Shown here: positions 9,530 to 18,276 of the stretch, one piece after another
Position numbering within the stretch: position 1 is the stretch's first letter
Layout of the letters: each line of letters starts with the position of its first letter
Source: Granulosicoccus sp964390335
Lineage (GTDB): Bacteria > Pseudomonadota > Gammaproteobacteria > Granulosicoccales > Granulosicoccaceae
NCBI GenBank assembly: GCA_964390335.1
Contig: CAYMHU010000010.1
Location: forward strand, 1 to 64,000
Direction of reading: 5' to 3'
DNA: 64,000 nt
Translations under genes and position numbers: made by a program
Notes under the pieces: model-generated
What the model saw: only the letters and a program-made list of their open reading frames with translations
What the model was told of the DNA's origin: nothing
Database searches by the model: none

Positions 9530-10111
9530 ATGCTGGAAACGTTGACGACATTGCAAAACGAATCGGATAACGATCTGATGATGTCGTATCGAGACGGCGA
9601 TAGTGATGCTTTTAACGAGCTCTATCGCCGTCACCGCGTTTCCTTATTTCGCTTTATAAAAAACAGTTGCAATACAGAGGCAGTTGCATCTGAGTTATTT
9701 CAGGATGTATGGACCAGCGTGATAAATGCACGACAAACCTATGAGGGCGCGGCACCGTTTCACGCATGGTTATATCGAATTGCCCGAAATAAACTAACCG
9801 ATTATTACCGCACTAACAAAATACAACCTCAAACCACAACGCTGAATGAAGACACCGACACGGGCATCGCACAACTGCAAGTACCATTACAACCAGATGA
9901 GCTTACCGACCTGTCGAATCAAACCAGCGCGTTGCAGAGCGCTTTAAACACATTACCACCTGAACAACGCGATGCCCTGCTACTAAAGCATGTTGCCGGT
10001 TTTACACTAGATGAAATAGCCACGCAGTTTCAGGAAAATGCGGAAACCATAAAAAGTAGATTACGCTATGCAACAGCGAAGCTACGTAAACAATTGAGGG
10101 TGCTCTCATGA
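9530..10111 (+). CDS. ECF-type RNA polymerase sigma factor
   Basis: 193-residue sigma-70 family protein with only regions 2 and 4. Region 2 is DAFNELYRRHRVSLFRFIKN through HAWLYRIARNKLTDYYR; region 4 is LPPEQRDALLLKHVAGFTLDEIA followed by the helix ETIKSRLRYATAKLRKQL. It would direct polymerase to a small regulon. It starts 6 bases after the vWA lipoprotein and its stop overlaps the next ATG by 4 bases, so the three genes are probably co-transcribed and the downstream membrane protein is the natural candidate for its anti-sigma factor. Confidence 0.93.
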   Translation: MLETLTTLQNESDNDLMMSYRDGDSDAFNELYRRHRVSLFRFIKNSCNTEAVASELFQDVWTSVINARQTYEGAAPFHAWLYRIARNKLTDYYRTNKIQPQTTTLNEDTDTGIAQLQVPLQPDELTDLSNQTSALQSALNTLPPEQRDALLLKHVAGFTLDEIATQFQENAETIKSRLRYATAKLRKQLRVLS

Positions 10112-10956
10112 GCGACCATAAAGATTCTAAAAGTAGATTAAACCACGGCAAGACCGATGGTTTAAACGATGCTGATATTAAGCACTTGTTTGACCAGCAA
10201 CGCGATGAACCTTCGCAGGCATTGGATGAACTGATTCTGGCAGCGGCGAAATCAACAAACGAAGTAGTAACGGAAGTCAATAAACCAACTCGACGACCCC
10301 AAAAGTACACCACTGCGTTTGGGCTTGCTGCGATGGTACTGTTAGGCGTAGTCATAGTACCGCTTATGTTAAAACAACCTGAATACACACTCGATACCAA
10401 CAGCGTCAGCAATGAAGATTCGGTGGCATCGTTGTTCGAACAAGAATCATTACTTGAACAAGTACAGAAAATCGAGCAGGAACCACAAAGCATTAGTGCA
10501 GGAGTAGACCAAGTAGCGATGGCCGCCGATGTAAGCGCGGAGCTTGCCAATGAACAGGAAGCTTACGGTGGTGGCGATGCAGGCTACACCACTGACGATG
10601 CCAGCAAAATGGCCGGCGAACTGACAAGCACTACTATAGGCCGTGAACCAGTACTGGCAAAACGAACATTGAAACCTGCTGAGTCACAGACTGAATCCTC
10701 CCCGGCGCAACCGTCCAGCCGTCCGAGAGCGATCACGAGTGCAAGCAACAAAATTTCGGCAAGCGCCAAAGCCCCAAACAGCGACGTCTCAACCGAGGAG
10801 CGCGAGTCACCGCTTAAATGGGTATCGGCCATAAAGCGGCTGTACGAACAAAATAAGTTGACGCAAGCTAAAGCTGAGCTAGTCCGTTTCAGACAGCAGC
10901 ACCCAAACAGTGAACACGAAGCATTACTGCCGCCAGCATTACGCGAGCAAAAATAA
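10108..10956 (+). CDS. Single-pass membrane protein in anti-sigma position
   Basis: 282 residues with a cytoplasmic N-terminus of about 65 residues (KHLFDQQRDEPSQALDELIL), one membrane helix (FGLAAMVLLGVVIVPLML, about 71-88) and a long Gln/Glu/Ser/Ala-rich outer segment. It ends in a TPR-like pair of helices (SAIKRLYEQNKLTQAKAELV, RQQHPNSEHEAL). I see no zinc-binding HxxxCxxC anti-sigma motif. The overlap with the sigma gene and the topology suggest an anti-sigma or sigma-modulating function, but this is positional inference. The C-terminal helices may contact the vWA lipoprotein in the periplasm. Confidence 0.75.
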   Translation: MSDHKDSKSRLNHGKTDGLNDADIKHLFDQQRDEPSQALDELILAAAKSTNEVVTEVNKPTRRPQKYTTAFGLAAMVLLGVVIVPLMLKQPEYTLDTNSVSNEDSVASLFEQESLLEQVQKIEQEPQSISAGVDQVAMAADVSAELANEQEAYGGGDAGYTTDDASKMAGELTSTTIGREPVLAKRTLKPAESQTESSPAQPSSRPRAITSASNKISASAKAPNSDVSTEERESPLKWVSAIKRLYEQNKLTQAKAELVRFRQQHPNSEHEALLPPALREQK

Positions 10957-11098
10957 CCCGAATTTGGCACCTTAGACGGTCATTTTGCGTACTGTGGCGC
11001 ATCATGTGTTCGTCAACCACTAATTGCATGCACATTTCGTCATGAACTAACCTTAATACAGGCTGCTTCTGGTCCTTACAGCGTGATAGATTGGTGTT

Positions 11099-12577
11099 AT
11101 GGGACTGAAATCGACACCAATCATTACCGTTACGCTAGCTGTACTGACTAGCGTTGCTGTAACCTGGGGTTTGCAGTCAGCACAAGATCAGATTTCACTA
11201 TCCCAAGCAAACCAACCAATCACCGATACCGTAGCCAAAGAAGAGTCTACGAGCCCACTTGCACTGTCCAAAAATAGTACAACCCTATCTGGTCAGAGAA
11301 ATAAATTAAGCAATAAACTACCCGATGGTTTTGATAACCATATAGTGAAACTGGAATCACTGCATACACCAAGTCGCGCTGCTGAAACCAACAGCCGCGC
11401 GGTTAATAACACGCAAGCATTAGAGTATGGTTCCAACCATTACAAATTCGATGAACTTGATGCTGAGCACAACGCTATTAACGGGACAACCGCTGGCAAC
11501 GTTAATACTCAGCCCATCGACTCACTATATAACCTAACACCGTCCACCGACCCCACTATCGTTAATTCAACGTTGTTAGAAAACCTGCTGAGCGATTGGG
11601 CCAGCTACAACCCTGCCGGTGCTTGGGAATGGATAAGTAGTAACGATAGCACTGGTACGCTAAATAAATATCGCATCAGTGTCATGCAGGAGTGGCTCAC
11701 TCTCAACTCTGACGAAGCTTTTCAAGCCATTAACAGTTTGCCCACATCATCTATCCGTACACGACTCATCGCTGACTACGCGGCGATGGCTGCGTCCTAT
11801 AATCCTCATCAAGCATTTGATTGGGCAGCATCTTTAACCAATCCACTAGAGCGTAAAACCGCACTGGACAGTGTAGTGTACAAATGGGCAACTAACGACC
11901 CAAAGGAAGTCATCGCACAGCTAGATACAGCAGTGGCGCCAGATATCAAAGATCAACTGTTGTATTCAGCCGGCCCCACCATTGCATCGCAGTTGAGTCA
12001 ATTGAACTCACGCGAAGCCATGCAATGGACTGATACGCTCAACGAGCAGCAACAGGCGCTGCTAAAACCCATTGCGTTTCAACAGTGGATTAATAAGGAT
12101 ACGCAGGAAGCCATAAACTGGCTGACTAACGAAAACAAACTGGCAAACAGTAGTTTGTATTTGTCTACATCTGCTGCTACGTTACCTTATCGTGATCTGG
12201 ATTCCGCACTAACCGTCTTTCCTCATTTGCAAGAACACATACAACAGGAAATGGCCGCGTCTATCGCTTACAGTTTGTACAAACTGGATGAAGCGCAGGC
12301 ACAAGCCTGGATGTATGAGCTTACATCACGCAACATACTCGATAAGGCCAATGCCGGGTACTTGATGGCAACCGCAACCGACGAGCCCGTAAGCGCGCTT
12401 AACATGGCGCTGCAAATGCACAACGACAGCCAATCAGAAATCCTGACCACAATTGCTTCAGAAGTCGATCAGCAGCACCCAGAGGCACTGGAAAACTGGA
12501 TTGCCAACGCTAATCTATCGGCCGAGCAACTTAACGATATTCGCTCTGCTCTTGAACGAAACCCAACCGATAACTGA
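11099..12577 (+). CDS. Secreted or membrane-anchored helical-repeat protein, function unknown
   Basis: 492 residues. An N-terminal hydrophobic segment (ITVTLAVLTSVAVTWGL) can serve as an uncleaved signal-anchor, followed by about 130 Asn/Ser/Thr-rich disordered residues. From about residue 155 there is a series of helical units in which Trp-Ala recurs after an Asn/Asp-Pro turn: LLSDWASYNPAGAWEWI, MAASYNPHQAFDWAASL, VVYKWATNDPKEVIAQL, WINKDTQEAINWL, then degenerate copies to the end. This alpha-solenoid pattern implies protein-protein contact. I do not recognise a named family. It follows the sigma/anti-sigma pair after 142 bases and could be a regulon member. Confidence 0.8.
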   Translation: MGLKSTPIITVTLAVLTSVAVTWGLQSAQDQISLSQANQPITDTVAKEESTSPLALSKNSTTLSGQRNKLSNKLPDGFDNHIVKLESLHTPSRAAETNSRAVNNTQALEYGSNHYKFDELDAEHNAINGTTAGNVNTQPIDSLYNLTPSTDPTIVNSTLLENLLSDWASYNPAGAWEWISSNDSTGTLNKYRISVMQEWLTLNSDEAFQAINSLPTSSIRTRLIADYAAMAASYNPHQAFDWAASLTNPLERKTALDSVVYKWATNDPKEVIAQLDTAVAPDIKDQLLYSAGPTIASQLSQLNSREAMQWTDTLNEQQQALLKPIAFQQWINKDTQEAINWLTNENKLANSSLYLSTSAATLPYRDLDSALTVFPHLQEHIQQEMAASIAYSLYKLDEAQAQAWMYELTSRNILDKANAGYLMATATDEPVSALNMALQMHNDSQSEILTTIASEVDQQHPEALENWIANANLSAEQLNDIRSALERNPTDN

Positions 12578-12588
12578 GCGTTACTGAC

Positions 12589-15500
12589 CTATCTGGTTAT
12601 TTTAATCACTTCATGTGCAGTAGACTCGGGCGCACCACCGATCTTTTCACTACCCGAGACCACATGCAGCAAATCGCCAATAACAGCAGCTCCACCACCA
12701 TGACGCCCAATTTTAAGAGGCTGCAGTGATCGCCAGTTGTTAGACTTTACGTTGTATGCTTCTACTTGTTTTTTGGCCAGATTCGCCGGCGAATTCAGCG
12801 CTTCACCGCCAATGACAATGATCTCATCACCGACTGTTACGGTCATGGTACCGGCGCGTTGAGTTGGAATATTTTTACCCTGACTCCAACTTTGTTTGGA
12901 GAAATCATAAACATCAGTTTTGGCTAGCGTATTACCGAATACATTGGGAAACTTACTTTCCCGACCAGCAGCAATTACCAACTTATTGTTACTGACTGAA
13001 ACGGTAGCGTGGTCCCGCGCACTCGGTGCGTCTTGCAACACTTTCCACTCTCCGGTTGCCGGGTTATAACTATCAAACCATTTCTTCGACCCCAGTTTGT
13101 GACCATTATTGTTACCGGCAACAATATAAATTAACCCATTGTGTGCCACTGCACCGGCTGATCCACGTCTGCGTTGCTGCGGAATAGTTCCAGCCTTTTC
13201 CCATTTATCGGTAGCGGGTGTGTAGGTATAAATATGGGGTACGGATGTTTCATTCGGGTATTTACCCGTAAACGCACCAATAACCCAGATTTTGTTTCCA
13301 AACACCACCGGCTGGAAATGATTAAGCTCAATTGGCGAGGCTGATTTGTGCGTCCAAGTGTTAGCTTGAGGATCGTATACGCTGACCTTCCTGGTACCAC
13401 GACCACCCAACACGTACATCTTTCCCTGAAACTCTACACCTCCAGCCTCGTGTCTTGCATGAACCTTACTGCCATTTGCCGTATTGATCATTCTCCAAGT
13501 TGCTTGCGATAAGATAACCCCGGACGATTGCGCGTCATTTCCATTCGCAGCAACATCATTTGGCTCACTAGCATTATCTGTGGGTGCTTGCGAATCTGTT
13601 GCCTTAGTCAAACGCAGTTGATCAAGGATCAAACCATCCTCTCTCATCCACACATTAACTGTGTGCGTGCCTGCCGACGGTACAGAAACGGTGACTACAC
13701 CACCGCCACGTTTTTCATCAGACCAAGTCCATGCTTTGGGAAAATTCTGTAAAGCCTGCGCCTTGGTGTGCTGGTTGTTCAAACCCACGTAAACACTGTC
13801 ACTTTTACCTTCCTTACCAACAGTGTCTCCGAAACCACGTACCGAAACCAAATAATTTCCTGGCTGCGAGAAGTTGACTGCGTAAGCAAGCATCGCTGCG
13901 CCATTGGCTGAAAAATTAATCTTTCCGGCATCAGGGGTTGTTACCATGGCGCTACCGCCACTGGCTCCGGCTTTCGACGTTGCGATCCAACGAATATTAC
14001 CTACGTCCTGTTTGATGCTGTAGTTTTCCATTTCAATAGTGATATCGGTACCACTTGTATTAACTGTTTGCTCCGTATCATCATTGGTACCAGTTTCAGG
14101 AGTTGTATCCTGATCAACCTCGAGTTCGTTTGCATCGTTGTCTACGTTGCCTGTATCTTCATCGCCGCCATTATCAGCCGGCGCGTCAGTTTCAGTCGTC
14201 GGATTATTAGCGACTGCTGTGCCCTCGCCTGTTGGTACAAAGGAAGCATCTTTTACCAGTAATAATTTATCTAGCGCCAAACCATCTTCACGCATCCATA
14301 AATTTATCTGGTGCCAGCCGATTGAGGGAATCGTCATTTTCACAACACCGCCACCACGCTGCTTGTTAGACCAGCTCCAACGTGCCGGAAAGTTCTCCAG
14401 TACCTTGGCGTTCGCAGCATTGTTGTTCAAGCCAACGTGTATACTGTCGTTTTTACCTTCATTCCCAACCGTATCGCCGTAACCTCGCAACCAAACGTAA
14501 TACTCACCGGCCTGCGCAAAATACATTCTGTAGTCAAGCTTTACCGCATCGGGTTTAAAATTAATTTTTCCTGTATTCGGTGAAGTCACCAGCGCTTCGC
14601 CACTGGCCCCGGCAAGATTCGATTTAATCCAACTCCGACTACCGTCCGTTTTGCTTTGATAAACTTCGATTTCCACGGCAACCAATCCTTCGTTAGACAC
14701 GGCAGTATCGGTATTATTATTTTCCGTAGATTCNNNNNNNNNNNNNNNNNNNNNNNNNNNNNNNNNNNNNNNNNNNNNNNNNNNNNNNNNNNNNNNNNNN
14801 NNNNNNNNNNNNNNNNNNNNNNNNNNNNNNNNNTCTGTATCGGCTTGCTCTGTATCGGCTTGCTCTGTATCAGCTTGCTCTGTATCAGCTTGTTCCGTGG
14901 GCTCTGACGGTTCGGACTCTGCCGTGTCTTCAGGATCTGCCTCAGTGTTTGTCGAAGTACCATCGAAATGGACCGGCCCGACTCCGGTTGGAGTATATGC
15001 AGGATCATTCGTTAACAAAATCTTATCCACTGCAAGACCATCTTCGCGCATCCATAAATTAACCGCATGTATACCTTTCGCAGGGATGGATATTTTCGCG
15101 CGCTGCGGATCTCTGGTGCTGTTCGACCAGTTCCAGCCACTTGGAAAATCATCCATTTTATCGGCTGTTGCAGATACGGCGCCATTTAAGCCAACATGTA
15201 AGCTATCGCTAGACCCCTGACCCTTACTATTAGTATCGCCCCAGCCCCGTATCCAAACATACCAGTCTCCTGGCTGATCGAAATACGCAAAATAGCTGAG
15301 TGTGGGGCTATCTGCAGTACTGTGTTTTATTGATCCGTAATCAGGTGTTGTTATAACTGACGCATTGTTGCTCGCACCAGATAAATTATTGGTGATCCAT
15401 TCATGCGTTGTCGAGCGATTACGCGAATCAAAATATTCCGCTTCCAACACAACGGTAGACACGTTTCCTATGGTGGGTACTGTTTCTGTTGGCATAGGCT

Positions 15501-16533
15501 CTGACGGTGTTGTTGGGATAGTTGCATTTGGCAATAACAACGGCGCCATTGATGTAGAAACCATTTTATTCGTTGGCGACTGCGCATTCGGGGCTCCGCC
15601 AGATGCAATATACAGTCGGTTATCAATGACCCTTGCAACGGGTGCCACGAGTGTCTGTTGAAGATTAAGTACAGTGTCCCAATCGTTTTTCTTTGCATCG
15701 TATCGGAATACTTTATTTCCCTGTTGCTCGCCACCGACTATGTAGATAGCACCTGCATAAGAAAAACTGGATGGCTCCATATGTGATTGTTTTGCCGGTA
15801 AGTTCGCTTTTTTAACCCACTTATTGGTAGATGGGTTAAACGCGTGAACGAGAGTAGTATCTTTCCCACGAAGGCCGCCACAGTTATCATGACCAAACTG
15901 CCCACCGATAGCGTAAATTAATCCATCATGAACAACCGTTGCAAAATGGTTTCGCGGATTAGGCATAGCAGCAACCGCCGTAATATTCTGCCAACCTGCA
16001 GATTTCATATTCAGGTCATACACATAGTGATTAGCGACATCACAATTTGCGTTTTTGTCTAAACCTCCAAACCAATGAATACGATTATTTATTACCGCTG
16101 CACCACCCGCAGCAACGGGTACAGGCATGGAAGGACCGCGCCTCCATTTTGCAGTCTCAAGGTTATAGATAAACACATCTGAAGTAACCTTACCCGGGTG
16201 TCTGCCAAGACGACCACCTATAATCCACACTTCATTACCGTTTCTGACAATGCCATTGTGGGTCACTGCATTACCATACAAAACAGATGAACTAGCTACC
16301 ACTGACCATTTTTTTGTACCGGCATCGTATTTCTCTACTGTTGGCTGAACCTTCAGCCCAGTACCAAACCCGTTAAAGACGTAAATATCGTCTTTGTATT
16401 GCACAGCCGTAGATTCAAATCGAACATGGTTCAAATTACTTTCATTTTTCCAGCTCTGCGCATTCGCGTGCTGGCAAAACATAAACAACATTAGCGCTGT
16501 TGCAGACAGGTTTTTGAGCTTTATATAAATCAC
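12589..16533 (-). CDS. Giant secreted protein: Kelch, three carbohydrate-binding-like modules, Kelch
   Basis: About 1314 residues as assembled, including an unknown stretch across an N gap. The signal peptide ends near HANA. Residues ~30-335 are Kelch repeats (GG preceded by hydrophobic strands, as in IYVVGGEQQGN). Three homologous modules follow near 361-511, 618-764 and 829-978, each with E-x-E-x-Y at the start, G(Y/W/F)GDT, SVHVGLN-like and LWMREDGLxxDK(I/L)LL, resembling the C-terminal beta-sandwich of GH115 enzymes. A second Kelch propeller (1009-1314) ends the protein. Acidic Thr/Asp/Glu linkers separate the modules. The GTG start has GGTGAT upstream. The frame stays open on both sides of the gap. 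No catalytic domain is visible; a surface glycan-binding or adhesion role is inferred. Confidence 0.88.
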   Translation of the reverse strand: MIYIKLKNLSATALMLFMFCQHANAQSWKNESNLNHVRFESTAVQYKDDIYVFNGFGTGLKVQPTVEKYDAGTKKWSVVASSSVLYGNAVTHNGIVRNGNEVWIIGGRLGRHPGKVTSDVFIYNLETAKWRRGPSMPVPVAAGGAAVINNRIHWFGGLDKNANCDVANHYVYDLNMKSAGWQNITAVAAMPNPRNHFATVVHDGLIYAIGGQFGHDNCGGLRGKDTTLVHAFNPSTNKWVKKANLPAKQSHMEPSSFSYAGAIYIVGGEQQGNKVFRYDAKKNDWDTVLNLQQTLVAPVARVIDNRLYIASGGAPNAQSPTNKMVSTSMAPLLLPNATIPTTPSEPMPTETVPTIGNVSTVVLEAEYFDSRNRSTTHEWITNNLSGASNNASVITTPDYGSIKHSTADSPTLSYFAYFDQPGDWYVWIRGWGDTNSKGQGSSDSLHVGLNGAVSATADKMDDFPSGWNWSNSTRDPQRAKISIPAKGIHAVNLWMREDGLAVDKILLTNDPAYTPTGVGPVHFDGTSTNTEADPEDTAESEPSEPTEQADTEQADTEQADTEQADTXXXXXXXXXXXXXXXXXXXXXXXXXXXXXXXXXXESTENNNTDTAVSNEGLVAVEIEVYQSKTDGSRSWIKSNLAGASGEALVTSPNTGKINFKPDAVKLDYRMYFAQAGEYYVWLRGYGDTVGNEGKNDSIHVGLNNNAANAKVLENFPARWSWSNKQRGGGVVKMTIPSIGWHQINLWMREDGLALDKLLLVKDASFVPTGEGTAVANNPTTETDAPADNGGDEDTGNVDNDANELEVDQDTTPETGTNDDTEQTVNTSGTDITIEMENYSIKQDVGNIRWIATSKAGASGGSAMVTTPDAGKINFSANGAAMLAYAVNFSQPGNYLVSVRGFGDTVGKEGKSDSVYVGLNNQHTKAQALQNFPKAWTWSDEKRGGGVVTVSVPSAGTHTVNVWMREDGLILDQLRLTKATDSQAPTDNASEPNDVAANGNDAQSSGVILSQATWRMINTANGSKVHARHEAGGVEFQGKMYVLGGRGTRKVSVYDPQANTWTHKSASPIELNHFQPVVFGNKIWVIGAFTGKYPNETSVPHIYTYTPATDKWEKAGTIPQQRRRGSAGAVAHNGLIYIVAGNNNGHKLGSKKWFDSYNPATGEWKVLQDAPSARDHATVSVSNNKLVIAAGRESKFPNVFGNTLAKTDVYDFSKQSWSQGKNIPTQRAGTMTVTVGDEIIVIGGEALNSPANLAKKQVEAYNVKSNNWRSLQPLKIGRHGGGAAVIGDLLHVVSGSEKIGGAPESTAHEVIKITR
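14734..14833. other. Assembly gap of 100 N
   Basis: A run of exactly 100 N, the usual placeholder for a gap of unknown size. It lies in the Kelch gene directly beside four tandem 15-bp repeats, so the true sequence is probably more of the repeat. Confidence 0.97.
14834..14893 (-). repeat. Tandem 15-bp repeat encoding EQADT
   Basis: Four copies of a 15-base unit (TCTGTATCGGCTTGC and close variants on the + strand) encode EQADT on the minus strand, in an acidic linker between the first and second carbohydrate-binding-like modules of the Kelch protein. The copies abut the N gap, so the real copy number is unknown and may vary between strains. Confidence 0.9.
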
Positions 16534-16742
16534 TTCTTTTTATCACCCGTAGTCAATTCAAGGCGAAATTCTGACGATCTAATGCCCACATATCGTAGTG
16601 ACGCTTCACATTTGATTCAGGGGTATGGCTAAGGTGTGCGGGTTTGTGATTGGCTTCACAAATACAGTGTGTCGAACTACAATTAAGCCCTACTACTTTA
16701 GTGTTATAAAACATAACAACCTTAATCCACGCAGGTGAATCT

Positions 16743-17480
16743 GTGGCCCGGTCAATCAGTCTATTAGCAGAGCTGAAGAAACAGCTAAAAAAGCAAAGCA
16801 TCACTTACAAGAAGCTTGCCGCGGAACTCGACCTGACAGAGTCAGCAATAAAGCAAATGTTTGCGTCCGAAAACATGTCCTTAAAACGCATGGATGCCAT
16901 TTGCGACATACTCAACATCGACATTAGCGATCTCGTTAGTTTTAACGAAGCGGCGGAAGATAAAATTGAATTGCTTACCATAGAGCAGGAAAAAATTCTG
17001 GTTGGGGAAATCAAATTGCTGTTGGTCGCTTATTGCGTTGTTAATAGCTGGACCTTCGATGACATTATCGAACGTTATGATATGAGCGAACCCGAGTGCA
17101 TTGCGCAGCTAACCAAACTCGATAAAATGAGGCTTATAGAACTATTACCAGGTAATAGAATAAAACCGCTTATAGCCAATAATTTCAATTGGCAACCCGA
17201 TGGCCCAATCGAGCATTTTTTCAGAACGCAGGTTCAAAACGCATTCTTTGATGATAACTTCGGTGAAGATGGTTGCTTACGCCTCGTTAAAAATGGCGAT
17301 ATCTCATTGGCTGCACGCAACACTATTGCAGAGCGGTTGAAAACCATCGGTCACGCTTTTGATGATACGCTCAGAGAGGAGCGTAAAATTGGGTCATCAG
17401 CTCGTCAAGGCACAACCATGGTGTTAGCCATTAGAAATTGGCAATTCAGTGCATTTTTAGCACTTGAACGACCAACTTAG
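16743..17480 (+). CDS. Cro/C1-type HTH transcriptional regulator
   Basis: 245-residue protein with an N-terminal XRE-type HTH (ITYKKLAAELDLTESAIKQMF, then LKRMDAICDILNIDISDLV, about residues 18-65). The remainder has a second winged-helix-like stretch (WTFDDIIERYDMSEPECIAQLTKLDKMRLIELL) and an uncharacterised C-terminal domain. The start is GTG at 16743, supported by AGGTGA six bases upstream. It is divergent from the Kelch gene across 209 bases and convergent with DUF599. The ligand and targets are not evident; the divergent Kelch gene is a possible target. Confidence 0.85.
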   Translation: MARSISLLAELKKQLKKQSITYKKLAAELDLTESAIKQMFASENMSLKRMDAICDILNIDISDLVSFNEAAEDKIELLTIEQEKILVGEIKLLLVAYCVVNSWTFDDIIERYDMSEPECIAQLTKLDKMRLIELLPGNRIKPLIANNFNWQPDGPIEHFFRTQVQNAFFDDNFGEDGCLRLVKNGDISLAARNTIAERLKTIGHAFDDTLREERKIGSSARQGTTMVLAIRNWQFSAFLALERPT

Positions 17481-17494
17481 CATTCTACACATAC

Positions 17495-18211
17495 TTAACT
17501 TTTCGGTGACTCATAATCTGACAACGGCGTTTTTAACATCCGCGCAAATTTCGATGCAAAAGCACGTCTGTACAAAACACACGTAACCCAGATAGTTGCA
17601 ACGATAAATACCCAGGCGTTTAAGAACCAGGCAAAAGCTGCCAACGCGAAAAAATAGGACATTAAGCCCATAGAGAAATGTTGCGCCGCGAGCGCGTGCA
17701 TGTCAGCCATTCTATACGCATAGGCCACAGCCAGCTTATCTGATTTTTGAACATCTGATGGTGCAGCACCCAGCATGATCAATACATAGTTAAACTGCCG
17801 GTAACTCCATGCAAATTTAAAAAAGGAGAACACGAATATAAACATGATGAGCAGTACTTTAACCTCCCATACGACACGGGTGGTTTCTGAAGCAAACGGC
17901 AAACCGACTAACATATCGATCGCTTTATCGGTTGCCCCCAGTCCTGCCAGTAGTGCACCTACAATCAATATTGATGTGGACGCGAAAAACAGCACCCCGT
18001 GCTGGAGACCATTTTGAATCAAGGCATCCACCATTTTGAGATCTCGCTGAACTAAGTTAACCATCCATTGCCGGCGCATCTCATTCATATGATAAGTGAT
18101 GGTGAGTTTTTTTAGCCTGGAGGCATTCACTACCCAGAAATAGCTGAACCAACAAACCAGAAAGAACACGAACGCAAAGATGTCAATTGAGGTAAAACCC
18201 CACTGCTGCAT
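17495..18211 (-). CDS. DUF599 family inner-membrane protein
   Basis: 238 residues with about four membrane helices: IFAFVFFLVCWFSYFWVV, GVLFFASTSILIVGALLAGL, VLLIMFIFVFSFFKFAWSYR and YFFALAAFAWFLNAWVFIVA. The blocks RRQWMVNLVQRDLKMVDALIQNGLQHGVLFFAS and FKFAWSYRQFNYV are typical of DUF599. Family function is unknown. It diverges from the DUF1989 gene across 65 bases carrying a palindrome. Confidence 0.88.
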   Translation of the reverse strand: MQQWGFTSIDIFAFVFFLVCWFSYFWVVNASRLKKLTITYHMNEMRRQWMVNLVQRDLKMVDALIQNGLQHGVLFFASTSILIVGALLAGLGATDKAIDMLVGLPFASETTRVVWEVKVLLIMFIFVFSFFKFAWSYRQFNYVLIMLGAAPSDVQKSDKLAVAYAYRMADMHALAAQHFSMGLMSYFFALAAFAWFLNAWVFIVATIWVTCVLYRRAFASKFARMLKTPLSDYESPKS

Positions 18212-18241
18212 ACTGATTCCGAAATTACCTAATTAAGGTTA

Positions 18242-18256
18242 TTATAGCTGCTATAA
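18242..18256. promoter_or_regulatory. Short perfect palindrome between divergent genes
   Basis: TTATAGC, one T, then GCTATAA: 7-bp arms in the 65-base space between the DUF599 gene (starts 18211, minus) and the DUF1989 gene (starts 18277, plus). Its position and symmetry suit a dimeric repressor site, but no cognate regulator is apparent. Confidence 0.4.
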
Positions 18257-18276
18257 CAAATAGAACTGAGATTCCC

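Noticed and set aside
10002..10550. 182-codon minus-strand frame over the sigma/anti-sigma junction
   Set aside because: Antisense to two coupled genes; Ser/Cys-rich composition typical of a shadow frame.
14834..14893. CRISPR-like array
   Set aside because: Units are 15 bp, coding, directly adjacent and without spacers.
16553..16804. 83-codon minus-strand frame between the Kelch and HTH genes
   Set aside because: It overlaps the start of the HTH gene, has no ribosome site and a Cys-rich, unstructured sequence.
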